Source: Pseudomonas sp. C1C7 (lineage in GTDB: Bacteria; Pseudomonadota; Gammaproteobacteria; Pseudomonadales; Pseudomonadaceae). From it: a stretch of 64,000 nucleotides of DNA. Where the stretch lies: NCBI RefSeq assembly GCF_013359595.1, contig NZ_JABFMP010000012.1, positions 62,001 through 126,000 on the forward strand. The letters are read 5' to 3'. Below the pieces are notes generated by a model. It ran no database searches. It was not told where the DNA came from and saw nothing but the letters and a program-made list of their open reading frames with translations. The translations under genes were made by a program, and so were the position numbers. Below, in pieces: positions 7,873-18,463 of this stretch; the stretch's first letter is position 1; each line of letters opens with the position of its first letter.

Positions 7873-9255
7873 TTATATGTGCAACGCATGCCCCAGCGCA
7901 CGCAACGCCGCTTCCTGCACCGCCTCGCCCAGCGTCGGATGGGCGTGGATGGTGCCGCCGATGTCTTCCAGGCGCGCGCCCATTTCCAGGCTTTGCGCGA
8001 ATGCGGTGGACAGTTCGGAGACGGCGGCACCCACCGCCTGCCAGCCGACGATCACATGATTGTCGCGACGGGCGACCACGCGCACGAAGCCGCTTTTGGA
8101 CTCCAGCGTCATGGCCCGGCCATTGGCGGCGAACGGGAAGCTGGCGACGATGCAGTCCAGACCCGCGGCATTGGCCTCGTCCGGGGTCATGCCGACTACC
8201 ACCAGTTCCGGGTCGGTGAAGCACACGGCGGCGATGGCGGTGGGGTTGAACTCGCGGGACTTGCCGCTGATCAGCTCGGCCACCATTTCGCCCTGGGCCA
8301 TGGCCCGGTGGGCGAGCATCGGTTCGCCGCTCAGGTCGCCGATGGCATAGACGTTGCGCATGCTGGTCTGGCAACGGTTGTCGACCTTGATCGAGGCACC
8401 GTTCATTTCCAGGTTCAGCGCTTCGAGGTTCCAGCCCTGAGTGTTCGGCTTGCGGCCCACGGCCACCAGCACCTGATCGGTTTCCAGGTTCAGGGTGACG
8501 CCTTGCTGGTCCAATACCTGCAAAGTATTTGCATTGGAATCAAAGCCCTGGACGCTATGCTTCAAGTAAAGCTTCACGCCCAGTTTCCTCAGTTCTTCCA
8601 GTACTGGCTGGGTCAGTTCGGCGTCGTAGGCCGGCAGGATGCGCTCCTGGGCTTCGACCACGCTGACTTCGGCACCGAGCTTGCGATAGGCAATCCCCAG
8701 TTCCAGGCCGATATATCCACCGCCTACTACGATCAGGCGCTTGGGCACGGCAGTCGGCGCCAGGGCTTCGGTGGAGGAGATGATCGGCCCGCCGATCGGC
8801 AGCATCGGCAGGTTCACGCTTTTCGAGCCGGTGGCCAGCACCAGGTGCTCGCAGTGGATGCGGGTATCGCCCACATCGACGGTTTTGCCGTCGACCACCT
8901 TGGCCCAGCCCTGAATCACCTGGACCTTGTTCTTTTTCAGCAGCGCGGCGACACCGGTGGTCAGACGATCGACGATGCCGTCCTTCCACTCGACGCTCTT
9001 GCCGATGTCCAGGGTCGGCGCCGACACGTTGATGCCCAGCGCCGAATGCTGGCTGTGGTGCCGGGTCTGATGGAATTGCTCGGCGACATGAATCAGCGCC
9101 TTGGACGGAATGCAGCCGATGTTCAGGCAGGTGCCGCCCAGGGACTCGCCCTCGACCAGAATGGTCGGGATGCCCAGCTGGCCGGCACGGATCGCCGTTA
9201 CATAACCGCCAGGGCCGCCGCCGATGATCAGCAGTGTGGTGTTCAACGTTTGCAT
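7873..9255 (-). CDS. lpdV: Dihydrolipoyl dehydrogenase, E3 of the branched-chain keto acid dehydrogenase
   Basis: 460 residues; start taken at ATG 9255 (an in-frame GTG at 9267 is possible). FAD-binding GGGPGG at 12-17, redox-active disulfide C43-LNIG-C48, NAD-binding [10 protein letters not shown], and the C-terminal active-site HAHPTLGE (His-Pro-Thr-x-x-Glu). It reoxidises the lipoyl group of the E2 subunit with NAD+. Last gene of the bkd operon, 18 bases after bkdB, and therefore the valine-specific Lpd rather than the general housekeeping enzyme. Confidence 0.96.
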   Translation of the reverse strand: MQTLNTTLLIIGGGPGGYVTAIRAGQLGIPTILVEGESLGGTCLNIGCIPSKALIHVAEQFHQTRHHSQHSALGINVSAPTLDIGKSVEWKDGIVDRLTTGVAALLKKNKVQVIQGWAKVVDGKTVDVGDTRIHCEHLVLATGSKSVNLPMLPIGGPIISSTEALAPTAVPKRLIVVGGGYIGLELGIAYRKLGAEVSVVEAQERILPAYDAELTQPVLEELRKLGVKLYLKHSVQGFDSNANTLQVLDQQGVTLNLETDQVLVAVGRKPNTQGWNLEALNLEMNGASIKVDNRCQTSMRNVYAIGDLSGEPMLAHRAMAQGEMVAELISGKSREFNPTAIAAVCFTDPELVVVGMTPDEANAAGLDCIVASFPFAANGRAMTLESKSGFVRVVARRDNHVIVGWQAVGAAVSELSTAFAQSLEMGARLEDIGGTIHAHPTLGEAVQEAALRALGHALHI

Positions 9256-9273
9256 GCAGCTCTCCACCAGAAA

Positions 9274-10560
9274 TCAGTCCACAAACAATGTGGCGGGTTG
9301 TTCGAGCAGGCCACGCACGGCCTGGATGAAGAGTGCCGCGTCCATGCCGTCGACCACGCGGTGATCGAAGGAGCTGGAGAGGTTCATCATCTTGCGGATC
9401 ACCACCTGGCCTTTGATCACCATCGGCCGTTCGACGATCTTGTTCACGCCGACAATCGCCACTTCCGGCAGGTTCAGCACCGGGGTGCTGACGATGCCGC
9501 CCAACGCGCCAAGGCTGGTCAGGGTAATGGACGAGCCGGACAGCTCATCGCGGCTGGCCTTGCCGTTGCGCGCGGCGGTCGCCAGGCGGGAAATCTCCGC
9601 AGCGCTGTCCCACAGGCTGCGTGCCTCGGCGTGACGCACCACCGGCACCATCAGGCCGATATCGGCCTGGGTGGCGATGCCCACGTGCACCGCGCCGAGG
9701 CGGGTGATGACCTGGGCTTCGTCGTCGTAGCGGGCGTTGATCTGCGGGAAGTCGCGCAGGGCGACGACCAGGGCACGGACCAGGAACGGCAGCAGGGTCA
9801 GCTTGCCGCGGGTCGCACCATGTTTTTCGTTGAGATGCGCGCGCAGCTCTTCGACGGCGGTGACGTCGATTTCCTCGACATAGCTGAAGTGCGCGGCGCG
9901 CTGGGTGGCTTCCTGCATGCGCTGGGCAATCTTGCGGCGCATGCCGATGACCTGAATCTGTTCTTCATCGTTACGTTGGGCGTAAGCGCCGTTGGCGGAC
10001 GAAGCGTTGGACTGACCCTGGGCCAGATAGGCGTCCAGGTCTTCGTGCAGGATACGGCCGGCTGGACCGGAGCCGCGTACCAGACGCAATTGAATGCCCA
10101 TGTCCAGCGCATGCTTGCGCACGGCCGGCGAGGCCAGCGGGCGCTCATCGGCGGTGCGGGAGACCATCGGTGTCTGGCAAACCGGAGCCGGACGCGGAGC
10201 CGCTACCGGAGCGGGTTTGCTTTCGACGACTGCTTCGACCTTGGGCGCTGCCACCGGCGCTTCTTTAACGGAAACGGCCGGTGCCGCGTGGTGAGCGGAC
10301 TCCTTGACGTTGCCCGCACCTTCCACTTCGATGCTGATCAGCACGCTGCCGACCGCCATCACTTCACCCGGCTGGCCGCCCAGGGAAATCACCTTGCCAT
10401 GCACCGGCGACGGAATGTCCACCATCGCCTTGTCGGTCATGACATCGGCCAGCACCTGATCTTCGACGACCATGTCGCCCACCTTGACGTGCCATACCGA
10501 CAGTTCAACTTCTGCAATGCCTTCGCCAATGTCCGGCATTTTAATAACGTGCGTGCCCAT
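9274..10560 (-). CDS. bkdB: Branched-chain keto acid dehydrogenase E2 (lipoamide acyltransferase)
   Basis: 428 residues in three parts: an N-terminal lipoyl domain with lipoylated Lys44 in TDKAM, an Ala/Pro/Val-rich linker (about 85-130), the E3/E1-binding peripheral domain (ASPAVRKHALDMG, about 140-175), and the catalytic acyltransferase domain ending in H400-RVV-D404-G. It transfers branched acyl groups to CoA (isobutyryl, isovaleryl, 2-methylbutyryl). ATG directly abuts the bkdA2 stop codon, indicating coupling. Confidence 0.96.
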   Translation of the reverse strand: MGTHVIKMPDIGEGIAEVELSVWHVKVGDMVVEDQVLADVMTDKAMVDIPSPVHGKVISLGGQPGEVMAVGSVLISIEVEGAGNVKESAHHAAPAVSVKEAPVAAPKVEAVVESKPAPVAAPRPAPVCQTPMVSRTADERPLASPAVRKHALDMGIQLRLVRGSGPAGRILHEDLDAYLAQGQSNASSANGAYAQRNDEEQIQVIGMRRKIAQRMQEATQRAAHFSYVEEIDVTAVEELRAHLNEKHGATRGKLTLLPFLVRALVVALRDFPQINARYDDEAQVITRLGAVHVGIATQADIGLMVPVVRHAEARSLWDSAAEISRLATAARNGKASRDELSGSSITLTSLGALGGIVSTPVLNLPEVAIVGVNKIVERPMVIKGQVVIRKMMNLSSSFDHRVVDGMDAALFIQAVRGLLEQPATLFVD

Positions 10561-11619
10561 TCAGACCTCCATGACCCGTTTCAAAGCCGCGCCCACTCGG
10601 GACGGACCGGGGAAATACGCCCACTCTTGCGCGTGCGGGTAGGGGGTGTCCCAACCGGTGACGCGTTCGATCGGCGCTTCCAGGTGGTGGAAGCAGTGCT
10701 CTTGCACCAGCGCCGCCAGCTCGGCGCCGAAGCCGCAGGTGCGGGTCGCTTCGTGAACGATCACGCAACGGCCGGTTTTCTTCACCGACTTGGTGATGGT
10801 TTCCAGGTCCAGCGGCCACAGGCTGCGCAGGTCGATGACTTCGGCGTCCACGCCGCTTTCTTCAGCGGCCACCTGCGACACGTAGACGGTGGTGCCGTAG
10901 GTCAGCACGGTGACGTCCTTGCCCGGACGGGCGATGGCGGCAACGTCCAACGGAACGGTGTAGTAGCCGTCCGGAACCTGTGCGGCGGGGTGTTTGGACC
11001 ATGGGGTCACCGGACGTTCGTGGTGACCGTCGAACGGGCCGTTGTACAGGCGTTTTGGCTCGAGGAAGATCACTGGGTCATCGTTTTCGATGGAGGCGAT
11101 CAGCAGGCCCTTGGCGTCGTAGGGGTTGGACGGCATGACGGTGCGCAGGCCGCACACCTGAGTGAAGAGTGCCTCGATGCTCTGGCTGTGGGTCTGGCCG
11201 CCGTAGATGCCGCCGCCGCAAGGCATGCGCAGGGTCAGGGGCGCGGTGAACTCGCCGGCCGAGCGATAACGCAGGCGCGCGGCTTCGGAAATGATCTGGT
11301 CGTAGGCCGGGTACACGTAGTCGGCGAACTGGATCTCCACCACCGGGCGCAGGCCGTAGGCACCCATGCCCACGGCGGTGCCGACGATACCGCTTTCGGA
11401 GATCGGCGCGTCGAACACTCGCGAGGTGCCGTACTTGTTCTGCAGGCCTTCGGTGCAACGGAACACGCCGCCGAAGTAACCGACGTCCTGGCCGAACACC
11501 ACCACGTTGTTGTCGCGCTCAAGCATCACGTCCATGGCCGAGCGCAGGGCCTGGATCATGGTCATGGTGGTCGTGGTCATGGCGGTTTCCAGCTGAATAT
11601 TGTTGTTGTGATCGTTCAT
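10561..11619 (-). CDS. bkdA2: Branched-chain keto acid dehydrogenase E1 beta subunit
   Basis: 352 residues, the same length as the known Pseudomonas subunit, with a short polar N-terminal extension. Landmarks: VFGQDVGYFGGVFRCTEGL (about 40-60), PISESGIVGTAVGMGAYG, GGIYGGQTHSQS and the C-terminal HHLEAPIERVTGWDTPYPH. With the alpha subunit it forms the heterotetramer that decarboxylates branched 2-keto acids. One base separates it from bkdA1 upstream and none from bkdB downstream. Confidence 0.96.
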   Translation of the reverse strand: MNDHNNNIQLETAMTTTTMTMIQALRSAMDVMLERDNNVVVFGQDVGYFGGVFRCTEGLQNKYGTSRVFDAPISESGIVGTAVGMGAYGLRPVVEIQFADYVYPAYDQIISEAARLRYRSAGEFTAPLTLRMPCGGGIYGGQTHSQSIEALFTQVCGLRTVMPSNPYDAKGLLIASIENDDPVIFLEPKRLYNGPFDGHHERPVTPWSKHPAAQVPDGYYTVPLDVAAIARPGKDVTVLTYGTTVYVSQVAAEESGVDAEVIDLRSLWPLDLETITKSVKKTGRCVIVHEATRTCGFGAELAALVQEHCFHHLEAPIERVTGWDTPYPHAQEWAYFPGPSRVGAALKRVMEV

Positions 11620-11620
11620 G

Positions 11621-13041
<1,421 letters not shown>

Positions 13042-13530
13042 ATGCGCAAACTGGACCGTACCGATATCGGCATTCTCAACAGCCTCCAGGAGAATGCGCG
13101 CATCACTAACGCTGACCTGGCGCGTTCGGTGAACCTGTCGCCGACGCCCTGTTTCAACCGGGTCAAGGCGATGGAAGAACTGGGGGTGATTCGCGAGCAG
13201 GTGACGCTGCTGGACGCCGACATGCTGGGGCTGCATGTAAACGTGTTCATCCATGTCAGCCTGGAAAAGCAGGTGGAGAGGGCGCTGCAGCATTTCGAAG
13301 AGGCGATTTCCGATCGCCCGGAGGTGATGGAGTGCTACCTGATGGCCGGTGATCCGGACTATCTGATTCGGGTATTGGTGCCGAGCATCCAGTCGCTGGA
13401 GCGCTTCATGATGGACTTTCTGACCAAGGTGCCGGGGGTGGCCAATATTCGCTCCAGCTTTGCGCTCAAGCAGGTGCGCTACAAGACGGCGCTGCCGTTG
13501 CCGGCGAACGGGTTGACGCTGGATATCTGA
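13042..13530 (+). CDS. bkdR: Lrp/AsnC-family regulator of the bkd operon
   Basis: 162 residues: N-terminal winged HTH ([19 protein letters not shown]... with recognition region [17 protein letters not shown], about 35-51) and C-terminal ligand-binding RAM domain with [12 protein letters not shown] (about 107-118). Divergently placed against bkdA1, as in other Pseudomonas. It is expected to activate the bkd operon when L-leucine, isoleucine or valine is present. Confidence 0.95.
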   Translation: MRKLDRTDIGILNSLQENARITNADLARSVNLSPTPCFNRVKAMEELGVIREQVTLLDADMLGLHVNVFIHVSLEKQVERALQHFEEAISDRPEVMECYLMAGDPDYLIRVLVPSIQSLERFMMDFLTKVPGVANIRSSFALKQVRYKTALPLPANGLTLDI

Positions 13531-13591
13531 AGATCAAGAGATCGCAGCCTTCGGCAGCTGCTGCAAGGATCTGCAGCCGCCCCCGTGAAAC

Positions 13592-13650
13592 CTGTGGGAG
13601 CGGGCTTGCTCGCGAAGGCGGCGTCTTCGCGGGCAAGCCTCGCTCCTACG
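13592..13650. repeat. REP-type inverted repeat
   Basis: GGAGCGGGCTTGCTCGCGAAG faces CTTCGCGGGCAAGCCTCGCTCC around a short loop. A half copy of the other family (GATCGCAGCCTTCGGCAGC) lies just before it at about 13540-13562. Both sit between the convergent bkdR and metallohydrolase genes. Confidence 0.8.
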
Positions 13651-13655
13651 GGAAT

Positions 13656-14519
13656 TTAGAATTGATTCAAGGGGATTTTCAGGTAGGTGACGCCGTTGTC
13701 CTCCGCCGGCGGCAGGTTCCCCGCCCGCACATTGACCTGAATCGCCGGCAGCAACAGCGTCGGCATGCCCAACCCCGCATCGCGCCGGGTGCGCATCGCA
13801 ACGAATGCCGCTTCATCGACGCCATCGCGCACATGGATGTTGTTTTTGCGCTGTTCGCCCACGGTGGTCATGCACTGCGGTGCGCGGCCGTCGGGCGGGT
13901 AATCGTGGCAGACGTAGAGGCGCACGCTGGCGGGGAAGGCCAGCAGCCTGTGGATCGAGGCGTACATCTGGTTGGCATTGCCGCCGGGAAAGTCGCAGCG
14001 CGCGGTGCCCACGTCCGGCATGAACAAGGTGTCGCCGATCAGAATCTGCTCGCCATCGATCAGGTAGGCCATGTCCGCCGGGGTATGCCCGGGTACGTGC
14101 AGGGCGGTGGCCTTGAGGTTGCCGATCATGAACGACTCGTCGGGGGCGAACAGGTGATCGAACTGCGAGCCGTCGATGCAGAATTGCGGCTCAAGGTTGA
14201 ACAGCGTCTTGAACACGTTCTGCACCTTGCAGATCGACTCGCCGATGGCAATCTTGCCGCCCAGCTCACGGCGCAGGTACGGCGCGGCGGACAGGTGATC
14301 GGCGTGGGCGTGGGTTTCCAGCAGCCATTGCACCTGCAGGCGATGCTGGCGCACGAAGGCGATAATCCGGTCGGCCTGCACGGTGGTGGTCCGTCCTGCG
14401 GCGGCGTTGTAGTCGAGCACCGGATCGACGATCGCGCATTGCCCGCCATCGGCTTCGTGGATCACGTAACTGTAGGTGGACGAGGCATCGTCGAAAAACG
14501 CTTCAATCAAGGCAGGCAT
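13656..14519 (-). CDS. MBL-fold metallo-hydrolase, persulfide dioxygenase-like (Blh/ETHE1 type)
   Basis: 287 residues from the ATG at 14519; in-frame starts at 14561 and 14606 exist, but family alignment favours MPALIEAFFDDAS as the N-terminus. The metal motif THAHADH (about 72-78) is followed by HVPGHTP, GDTLF and the C-terminal CHDYPP, the iron-binding pattern of ETHE1/Blh persulfide dioxygenases, which oxidise glutathione persulfide to sulfite. The divergent neighbour is a TauE/SafE permease, the same pairing seen in the BigR-controlled Blh operons of Agrobacterium and Xylella, which supports sulfide detoxification with sulfite export. No BigR-like gene is visible here. Confidence 0.85.
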   Translation of the reverse strand: MPALIEAFFDDASSTYSYVIHEADGGQCAIVDPVLDYNAAAGRTTTVQADRIIAFVRQHRLQVQWLLETHAHADHLSAAPYLRRELGGKIAIGESICKVQNVFKTLFNLEPQFCIDGSQFDHLFAPDESFMIGNLKATALHVPGHTPADMAYLIDGEQILIGDTLFMPDVGTARCDFPGGNANQMYASIHRLLAFPASVRLYVCHDYPPDGRAPQCMTTVGEQRKNNIHVRDGVDEAAFVAMRTRRDAGLGMPTLLLPAIQVNVRAGNLPPAEDNGVTYLKIPLNQF

Positions 14520-14623
14520 GGAGAGGATTCTGTCGTGGGCAAGCCATGAGGTTAGATTCATTTTCCCATTGCTGACCAGTCCCCCTCTCAATTCTGCGTC
14601 AATCAAGCCGACACAAGACCCCT

Positions 14624-14660
14624 GTAGCAGCTGGCGAAGCCTGCGTTCGCCAGCTGCTAC
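14624..14660. repeat. Perfect 15-bp inverted repeat in the divergent promoter region
   Basis: GTAGCAGCTGGCGAA and TTCGCCAGCTGCTAC flank a 7-base loop. It lies between two divergent starts (14519 and 14738), where a terminator has no obvious place. Confidence 0.85.
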
Positions 14661-14737
14661 ATGAAGCGAGTCGTGCAGCGGTGGGGATAAGCATTATCCT
14701 GTTACTCAATCGATACCGGGCGTTCCCGGCCTTTGTC

Positions 14738-15562
14738 ATGGATTACGAGCGTTTTATGTTGCTGGCGAGTTTTTTTGGGGTGGTGATGGGATTGGTGCTT
14801 GGCCTGACCGGAGCCGGCGGCGGCATTCTGGCCGTGCCGGCGTTGGTGCTCGGCCTGGGTTGGACCATGACCCATGCGGCGCCGGTCGCGCTGTTCGCGG
14901 TGGGCAGTTCGGCGGCGGTCGGTGCAATCGACGGCTTGCGTCATGGCCTGGTGCGCTATCGCGCGGCGATGTTGATCGCGGCGCTGGGCGCGGTGTTTTC
15001 ACCGGTGGGCATCTACTTCGCCCATCAGTTGCCGGAAAAGGTCCTGATCATCCTGTTCAGCCTGCTGATGGTCATGGTCGCCGCGCGGATGTTGCGCCGC
15101 GAGCGCAAGCAAGAGGGTCCCAGCGATCACGGTCACGCCAACTGGGGGCAGAAGAACTGCATGCTCGACCAGCAGACCGGGCGCTTTTCCTGGACAGCCA
15201 AATGCACCGCGACCCTGGCCGCCCTCGGCGCAGTGACCGGCGTGGTCTCGGGACTGCTTGGGGTCGGTGGTGGCTTCCTGATCGTGCCGGCGTTCAAGCA
15301 ACTGACCGACGTGCAGATGCGCGGCATCATCGCTACCTCGCTGATGGTGATCAGCCTGATCTCGGCCATTGGTGTCATCGGTGCGCTGCATGCCGGGGTG
15401 CGTATCGATGGCCTCGGTGCATCGTTTATCGCTTCAAGCATCATCGGCATGATCGTCGGCCGCAAACTCTGCGCCCGGGTGCCGGCGCGGGTGCTGCAGG
15501 TGGGGTTTGCCAGCGTCTGCCTGATCGTCGCGGCCTACATGCTGCTGCGCACGGCCCTCTGA
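14738..15562 (+). CDS. TauE/SafE-family permease (sulfite/sulfonate exporter type)
   Basis: 274 residues if the ATG at 14738 is used; in-frame alternatives are GTG 14681 and ATG 14756, and none has a strong ribosome site. Two halves each start with a glycine-rich motif: GLVLGLTGAGGGILAVPAL near the N-terminus and GVVSGLLGVGGGFLIVPAF after the central loop, which is the TauE/SafE signature. About eight membrane helices. The central loop (RRERKQEGPSDHGHANW) is hydrophilic with histidines. Next to a persulfide dioxygenase-like gene, sulfite export is the most likely role; substrate not proven. Confidence 0.85.
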   Translation: MDYERFMLLASFFGVVMGLVLGLTGAGGGILAVPALVLGLGWTMTHAAPVALFAVGSSAAVGAIDGLRHGLVRYRAAMLIAALGAVFSPVGIYFAHQLPEKVLIILFSLLMVMVAARMLRRERKQEGPSDHGHANWGQKNCMLDQQTGRFSWTAKCTATLAALGAVTGVVSGLLGVGGGFLIVPAFKQLTDVQMRGIIATSLMVISLISAIGVIGALHAGVRIDGLGASFIASSIIGMIVGRKLCARVPARVLQVGFASVCLIVAAYMLLRTAL

Positions 15563-15575
15563 ACACCACAATCCT

Positions 15576-15677
15576 CTGTAGGAGCGAGCTTGCTCGCGAT
15601 GGTCGTCAACGATAACGCTGGGTATATGACAGCCCGCGGTGCCTGTGCCTCCATCGCGAGCAAGCTCGCTCCTACAA
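15576..15677. repeat. REP pair (GGAGCGAGCTTGCTCGCGATGG family)
   Basis: Arms TGTAGGAGCGAGCTTGCTCG and their complement enclose about 55 bases. This long-loop form recurs at 26307, 31695 and 60598 with a partly shared loop (CCGCGG.. CGTCATCGTTGACGACCATC-like). Confidence 0.85.
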
Positions 15678-15858
15678 GATTCTTTCGGTGTACGCCCTTG
15701 GTGGCTAACCTGGCCGACATCCGGTCTTACATCCTAATTCCCGCGCATCACCGTCCCCTCCAAAGCAGCTGAAAACCGCCTCCAAGGCAGCGTATGGCGC
15801 CATCCGTCCGCTTTCGATAATCGCCTCCGACACCTCGTCCCCCGTCGCGGAGCGCGCC

Positions 15859-17043
15859 ATGCACAACAATAAGAATTTCACCCACCGTTTTTTACCGGCC
15901 TTCATGGTGAGTCTGTCCACCCTTGGCCTGAGTTCCGCCGTCCAGGCAGAGATCATGCTGTACGACAAGGACCAGACCACGTTCTCCACCGATGGCTACA
16001 TCAACGCCTTCTACGTAAACAGCGATGTCGATCGCGCCGGCGACCAATTCGACCGCCGACAGTCACGGGTGAAAATGGGATTTCTGCCCAACTACCTTGG
16101 CTTCAACATGGGCAAGCAGGTCGATGACCTCAAGCTCGGCGCCCGTGCCTCGTTCTGGGTGACCATCAACGACAGTGAAACCAACGGCACCGACACCGCC
16201 ATCGACGTGCGCCAGTTCTACGGCACCGTGGCCAATCCCGAGTGGGGCGAAGTGCTGATCGGCAAGGATTTCGGCCTGTTCGCCCGTTCCAACATTCTGC
16301 TCGATGAACTACTGGCCGGTTACGGTCAGGTCAGCGACACCCTGGGGCTGGTGGATGGTGGCGGGGTGTCTTTCGGCAACATTGGCACCGGTTATCCATA
16401 CCCGTTCCCGACCTCGCAGATCACCTACCGAACCCCGGTGATGGACGGGCTGCGCGTGGCCGCTGGGATCATGGACCCGGTGGACACCAACGACAGCAGC
16501 CCGACTGGCAAGGCCTACCAGGAAAACCCGCGCACCGAGAGCGAGATCACCTACCAGTTCGACCTCGCCGGCGCGCAGATCTACAGCTGGGTCAACGGCA
16601 GCTATCAGACTTCGGACAACACCGATTCCACCGTCGATACCGTCACGTCAAAAGGTGTCGGCTACGGCGTGCAGGCGAAAATGGGCGGCCTGTCCCTGAC
16701 CGGCTCGGGTTTCCAGGCCAAGGGCATCAACCCGTTCTTCACCAACAACGCCGGCGAGCCGACCCTGCGTAACGTCGACAGCGACGGCTATCTGTTGCAG
16801 GGCTCGTACAAACTGGGCAAGAACCGCCTGGCGCTGTCCTACGGCAAGACCAAGGACGATGGCAACGGCGCGGTGGGCAGCGGCGCGGACTACGAGACTC
16901 GCGGCATTGCGCTGTTCCATGACGTCAACGACAACCTGAAACTGGTGGCCGAGTACAACCAGTTCGAAATCAACGGCCACGACACCAGTGCGCAGAATGA
17001 AGACACCGATACCTTTGCGGTGGGGGCGGTGTTGAACTGGTAA
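15859..17043 (+). CDS. Outer-membrane porin
   Basis: 394 residues with a signal peptide ending near SSAVQA-E (about residue 30). The mature part starts MLYDKDQTTFSTDGYINAFYV and contains many short alternating beta strands; it resembles the Gram-negative 16-stranded porins of the general type (FSTDGYINAFY, VLIGKDFGLFARS, SQITYRTPVMDGLRVAAGI are typical). The chain ends in ...GAVLNW, an aromatic terminal residue as required for outer-membrane insertion, although Trp is less usual than Phe. Substrate unknown. It is a single-gene unit bounded by REP repeats; a GGAG ribosome site precedes the ATG. Confidence 0.88.
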   Translation: MHNNKNFTHRFLPAFMVSLSTLGLSSAVQAEIMLYDKDQTTFSTDGYINAFYVNSDVDRAGDQFDRRQSRVKMGFLPNYLGFNMGKQVDDLKLGARASFWVTINDSETNGTDTAIDVRQFYGTVANPEWGEVLIGKDFGLFARSNILLDELLAGYGQVSDTLGLVDGGGVSFGNIGTGYPYPFPTSQITYRTPVMDGLRVAAGIMDPVDTNDSSPTGKAYQENPRTESEITYQFDLAGAQIYSWVNGSYQTSDNTDSTVDTVTSKGVGYGVQAKMGGLSLTGSGFQAKGINPFFTNNAGEPTLRNVDSDGYLLQGSYKLGKNRLALSYGKTKDDGNGAVGSGADYETRGIALFHDVNDNLKLVAEYNQFEINGHDTSAQNEDTDTFAVGAVLNW

Positions 17044-17072
17044 TCCTTCCCCACGGCATCACATCACACCCC

Positions 17073-17160
17073 TGTGGGAGCGGGCTTGCTCGCGAAAGCG
17101 GACGGTCAGGCAACATCAATGTGTCTGACACGCCGCCTTCGCGAGCAAGCGCGCTCCCAC
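17073..17160. repeat. REP pair after the porin gene
   Basis: TGTGGGAGCGGGCTTGCTCGCGAA and TTCGCGAGCAAGCGCGCTCCCACA enclose about 40 bases with an inner TCAGGCA/TGTCTGACA complementarity. Probable transcription end. Confidence 0.85.
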
Positions 17161-17220
17161 ATTGGATCTGCGGCAGCCTGGAAGTCTGGTCCGGTACTAA
17201 TCCCATCGAACCGCTTACCC

Positions 17221-17239
17221 ACTACCCAAGTAGCATTCG
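17221..17239 (+). promoter_or_regulatory. Candidate regulator site upstream of nosP
   Basis: CTAC-CCAA-GTAG is a small dyad related to the CTAC-N4-GNAC boxes of the alcohol oxidation units, and it runs into AAGTAGCATTCG (17228-17239), a 12-mer found identically upstream of pqqA (33532-33543). Confidence 0.4.
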
Positions 17240-17296
17240 TCCCACCCCGCAGCCTTCGTACACTCGTGCCTCATACACACGCACCTGCGGGGGGCG

Positions 17297-18463
17297 ATGA
17301 TGCAGCAGGTCCATAGCGAAGGTGTCGTCAGCGCCATGTCCCTGGCCACCGATCCGCAGCAGGCGGCGCAAGAGCTGGCGCGGCAGTTGTTGCACCCGAA
17401 CCTGGGCTTCGTGCTGTTCTTCTGTTCCGCCGAATACGACCTGCCGGCGCTAGGCCAGGCCTTGCAGCAGAGCTTCGGCGGCATTCGCCTGGCCGGTTGC
17501 ACCAGCGCCGGGGAAATCACTCCGCTGGGCTACGGGCGCAATTGCGTGACGGCGATCGGCTTCGACCATCGACACTTTTCCATCGCTCTGGAACTGATCG
17601 ACGAAATGGAGCACTTCAGCCTGATCGACGCCCAGCAGATGGTCGAGCGTCTGGTCGGCGGCTGTCGCAGCAACACGCTGGCGCCGATCAAGGGCAACAG
17701 CTTTGCCCTGACCCTGCTCGATGGCCTGTCCAGCCGCGAAGAAATGGTGCTCGCCGCCCTGAGCGCGGCACTGGGCGCCATTCCGCATTTTGGTGGCTCT
17801 GCCGGTGACGACAACTACCTGACCCATACCCATGTGTATTTCGACGGCGAATTCCACAGCGGCGCGGCGGTGGTGGTACTGGTCAACACCTGGCTGGACT
17901 TCGAAGTGTTCACCACCCACCACATGCTGCCCCAGGCCGAGAAGCTGGTGGTCACCGGTGCCGATAGCGCTTCGCGGCGGGTCTTCGAACTCAATGCCGA
18001 GCCGGCCGCCGCCGAGTATGCCCGGCACATCGGCGTGCCGGTGGCCGAACTCGACCACCGGATCTTCGCCGCGCACCCATTGGCCGTGCGAATCAACGAG
18101 CAGTACTACGTGCGCGCCATCCAGCAGGTTCATCCGGACCTGAGCCTGAGTTTTTACTGCGCGGTGGAGAACGGCATCGTTCTCACCGTCATGACCACGG
18201 GGCCGCTGCTGCCGAACCTGCAAAGCCTGTTCGACGGTTTGCAGGAGCGGCTTGGCGATTTGTTGCTGACCATCGGCTGCGACTGCTTCCTGCGGCGCCT
18301 GGAACTGGAAGACCACGGCAGCCTGGAACAGATCGGCGCGTTTTTGCGCGAGCAGCGGGTGATGGGGTTCAACTCGTACGGAGAACAGTTCAATGGCATG
18401 CACATCAACCAGACCTTCACCGGCGTTGCCATTGCAAGGGGCCGGTGCCTCGGAAAACACTGA
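17297..18463 (+). CDS. nosP: NosP, FIST-domain nitric oxide sensing protein
   Basis: 388 residues. N-terminal FIST_N (about 15-215: FVLFFCSAEYDLPALGQAL, LAGCTSAGEITPLGYG, IPHFGGSAGDDNY) and C-terminal FIST_C (about 220-385: GVPVAELDHRIFAAHPLAV, MTTGPLLPNL, GCDCFLRR, GFNSYGEQFNGMHINQTFTG). The P. aeruginosa orthologue binds NO through heme and controls the kinase encoded next to it, affecting biofilm dispersal. Here too the kinase gene follows and overlaps. Two adjacent ATG codons at 17297 and 17300 are possible starts. Cytoplasmic; no signal peptide. Confidence 0.9.
   Translation: MMQQVHSEGVVSAMSLATDPQQAAQELARQLLHPNLGFVLFFCSAEYDLPALGQALQQSFGGIRLAGCTSAGEITPLGYGRNCVTAIGFDHRHFSIALELIDEMEHFSLIDAQQMVERLVGGCRSNTLAPIKGNSFALTLLDGLSSREEMVLAALSAALGAIPHFGGSAGDDNYLTHTHVYFDGEFHSGAAVVVLVNTWLDFEVFTTHHMLPQAEKLVVTGADSASRRVFELNAEPAAAEYARHIGVPVAELDHRIFAAHPLAVRINEQYYVRAIQQVHPDLSLSFYCAVENGIVLTVMTTGPLLPNLQSLFDGLQERLGDLLLTIGCDCFLRRLELEDHGSLEQIGAFLREQRVMGFNSYGEQFNGMHINQTFTGVAIARGRCLGKH

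Noticed and set aside
13656..14519. Beta-lactamase
   Set aside because: The MBL fold is shared, but the HxHxDH pattern with CHDYPP and the TauE/SafE neighbour fit the persulfide dioxygenase-like group.
15720..15858. CTAC-N4-GNAC box upstream of the porin
   Set aside because: Only loose similarity (TTACATCCTAAT); not enough to include the porin in the proposed regulon.
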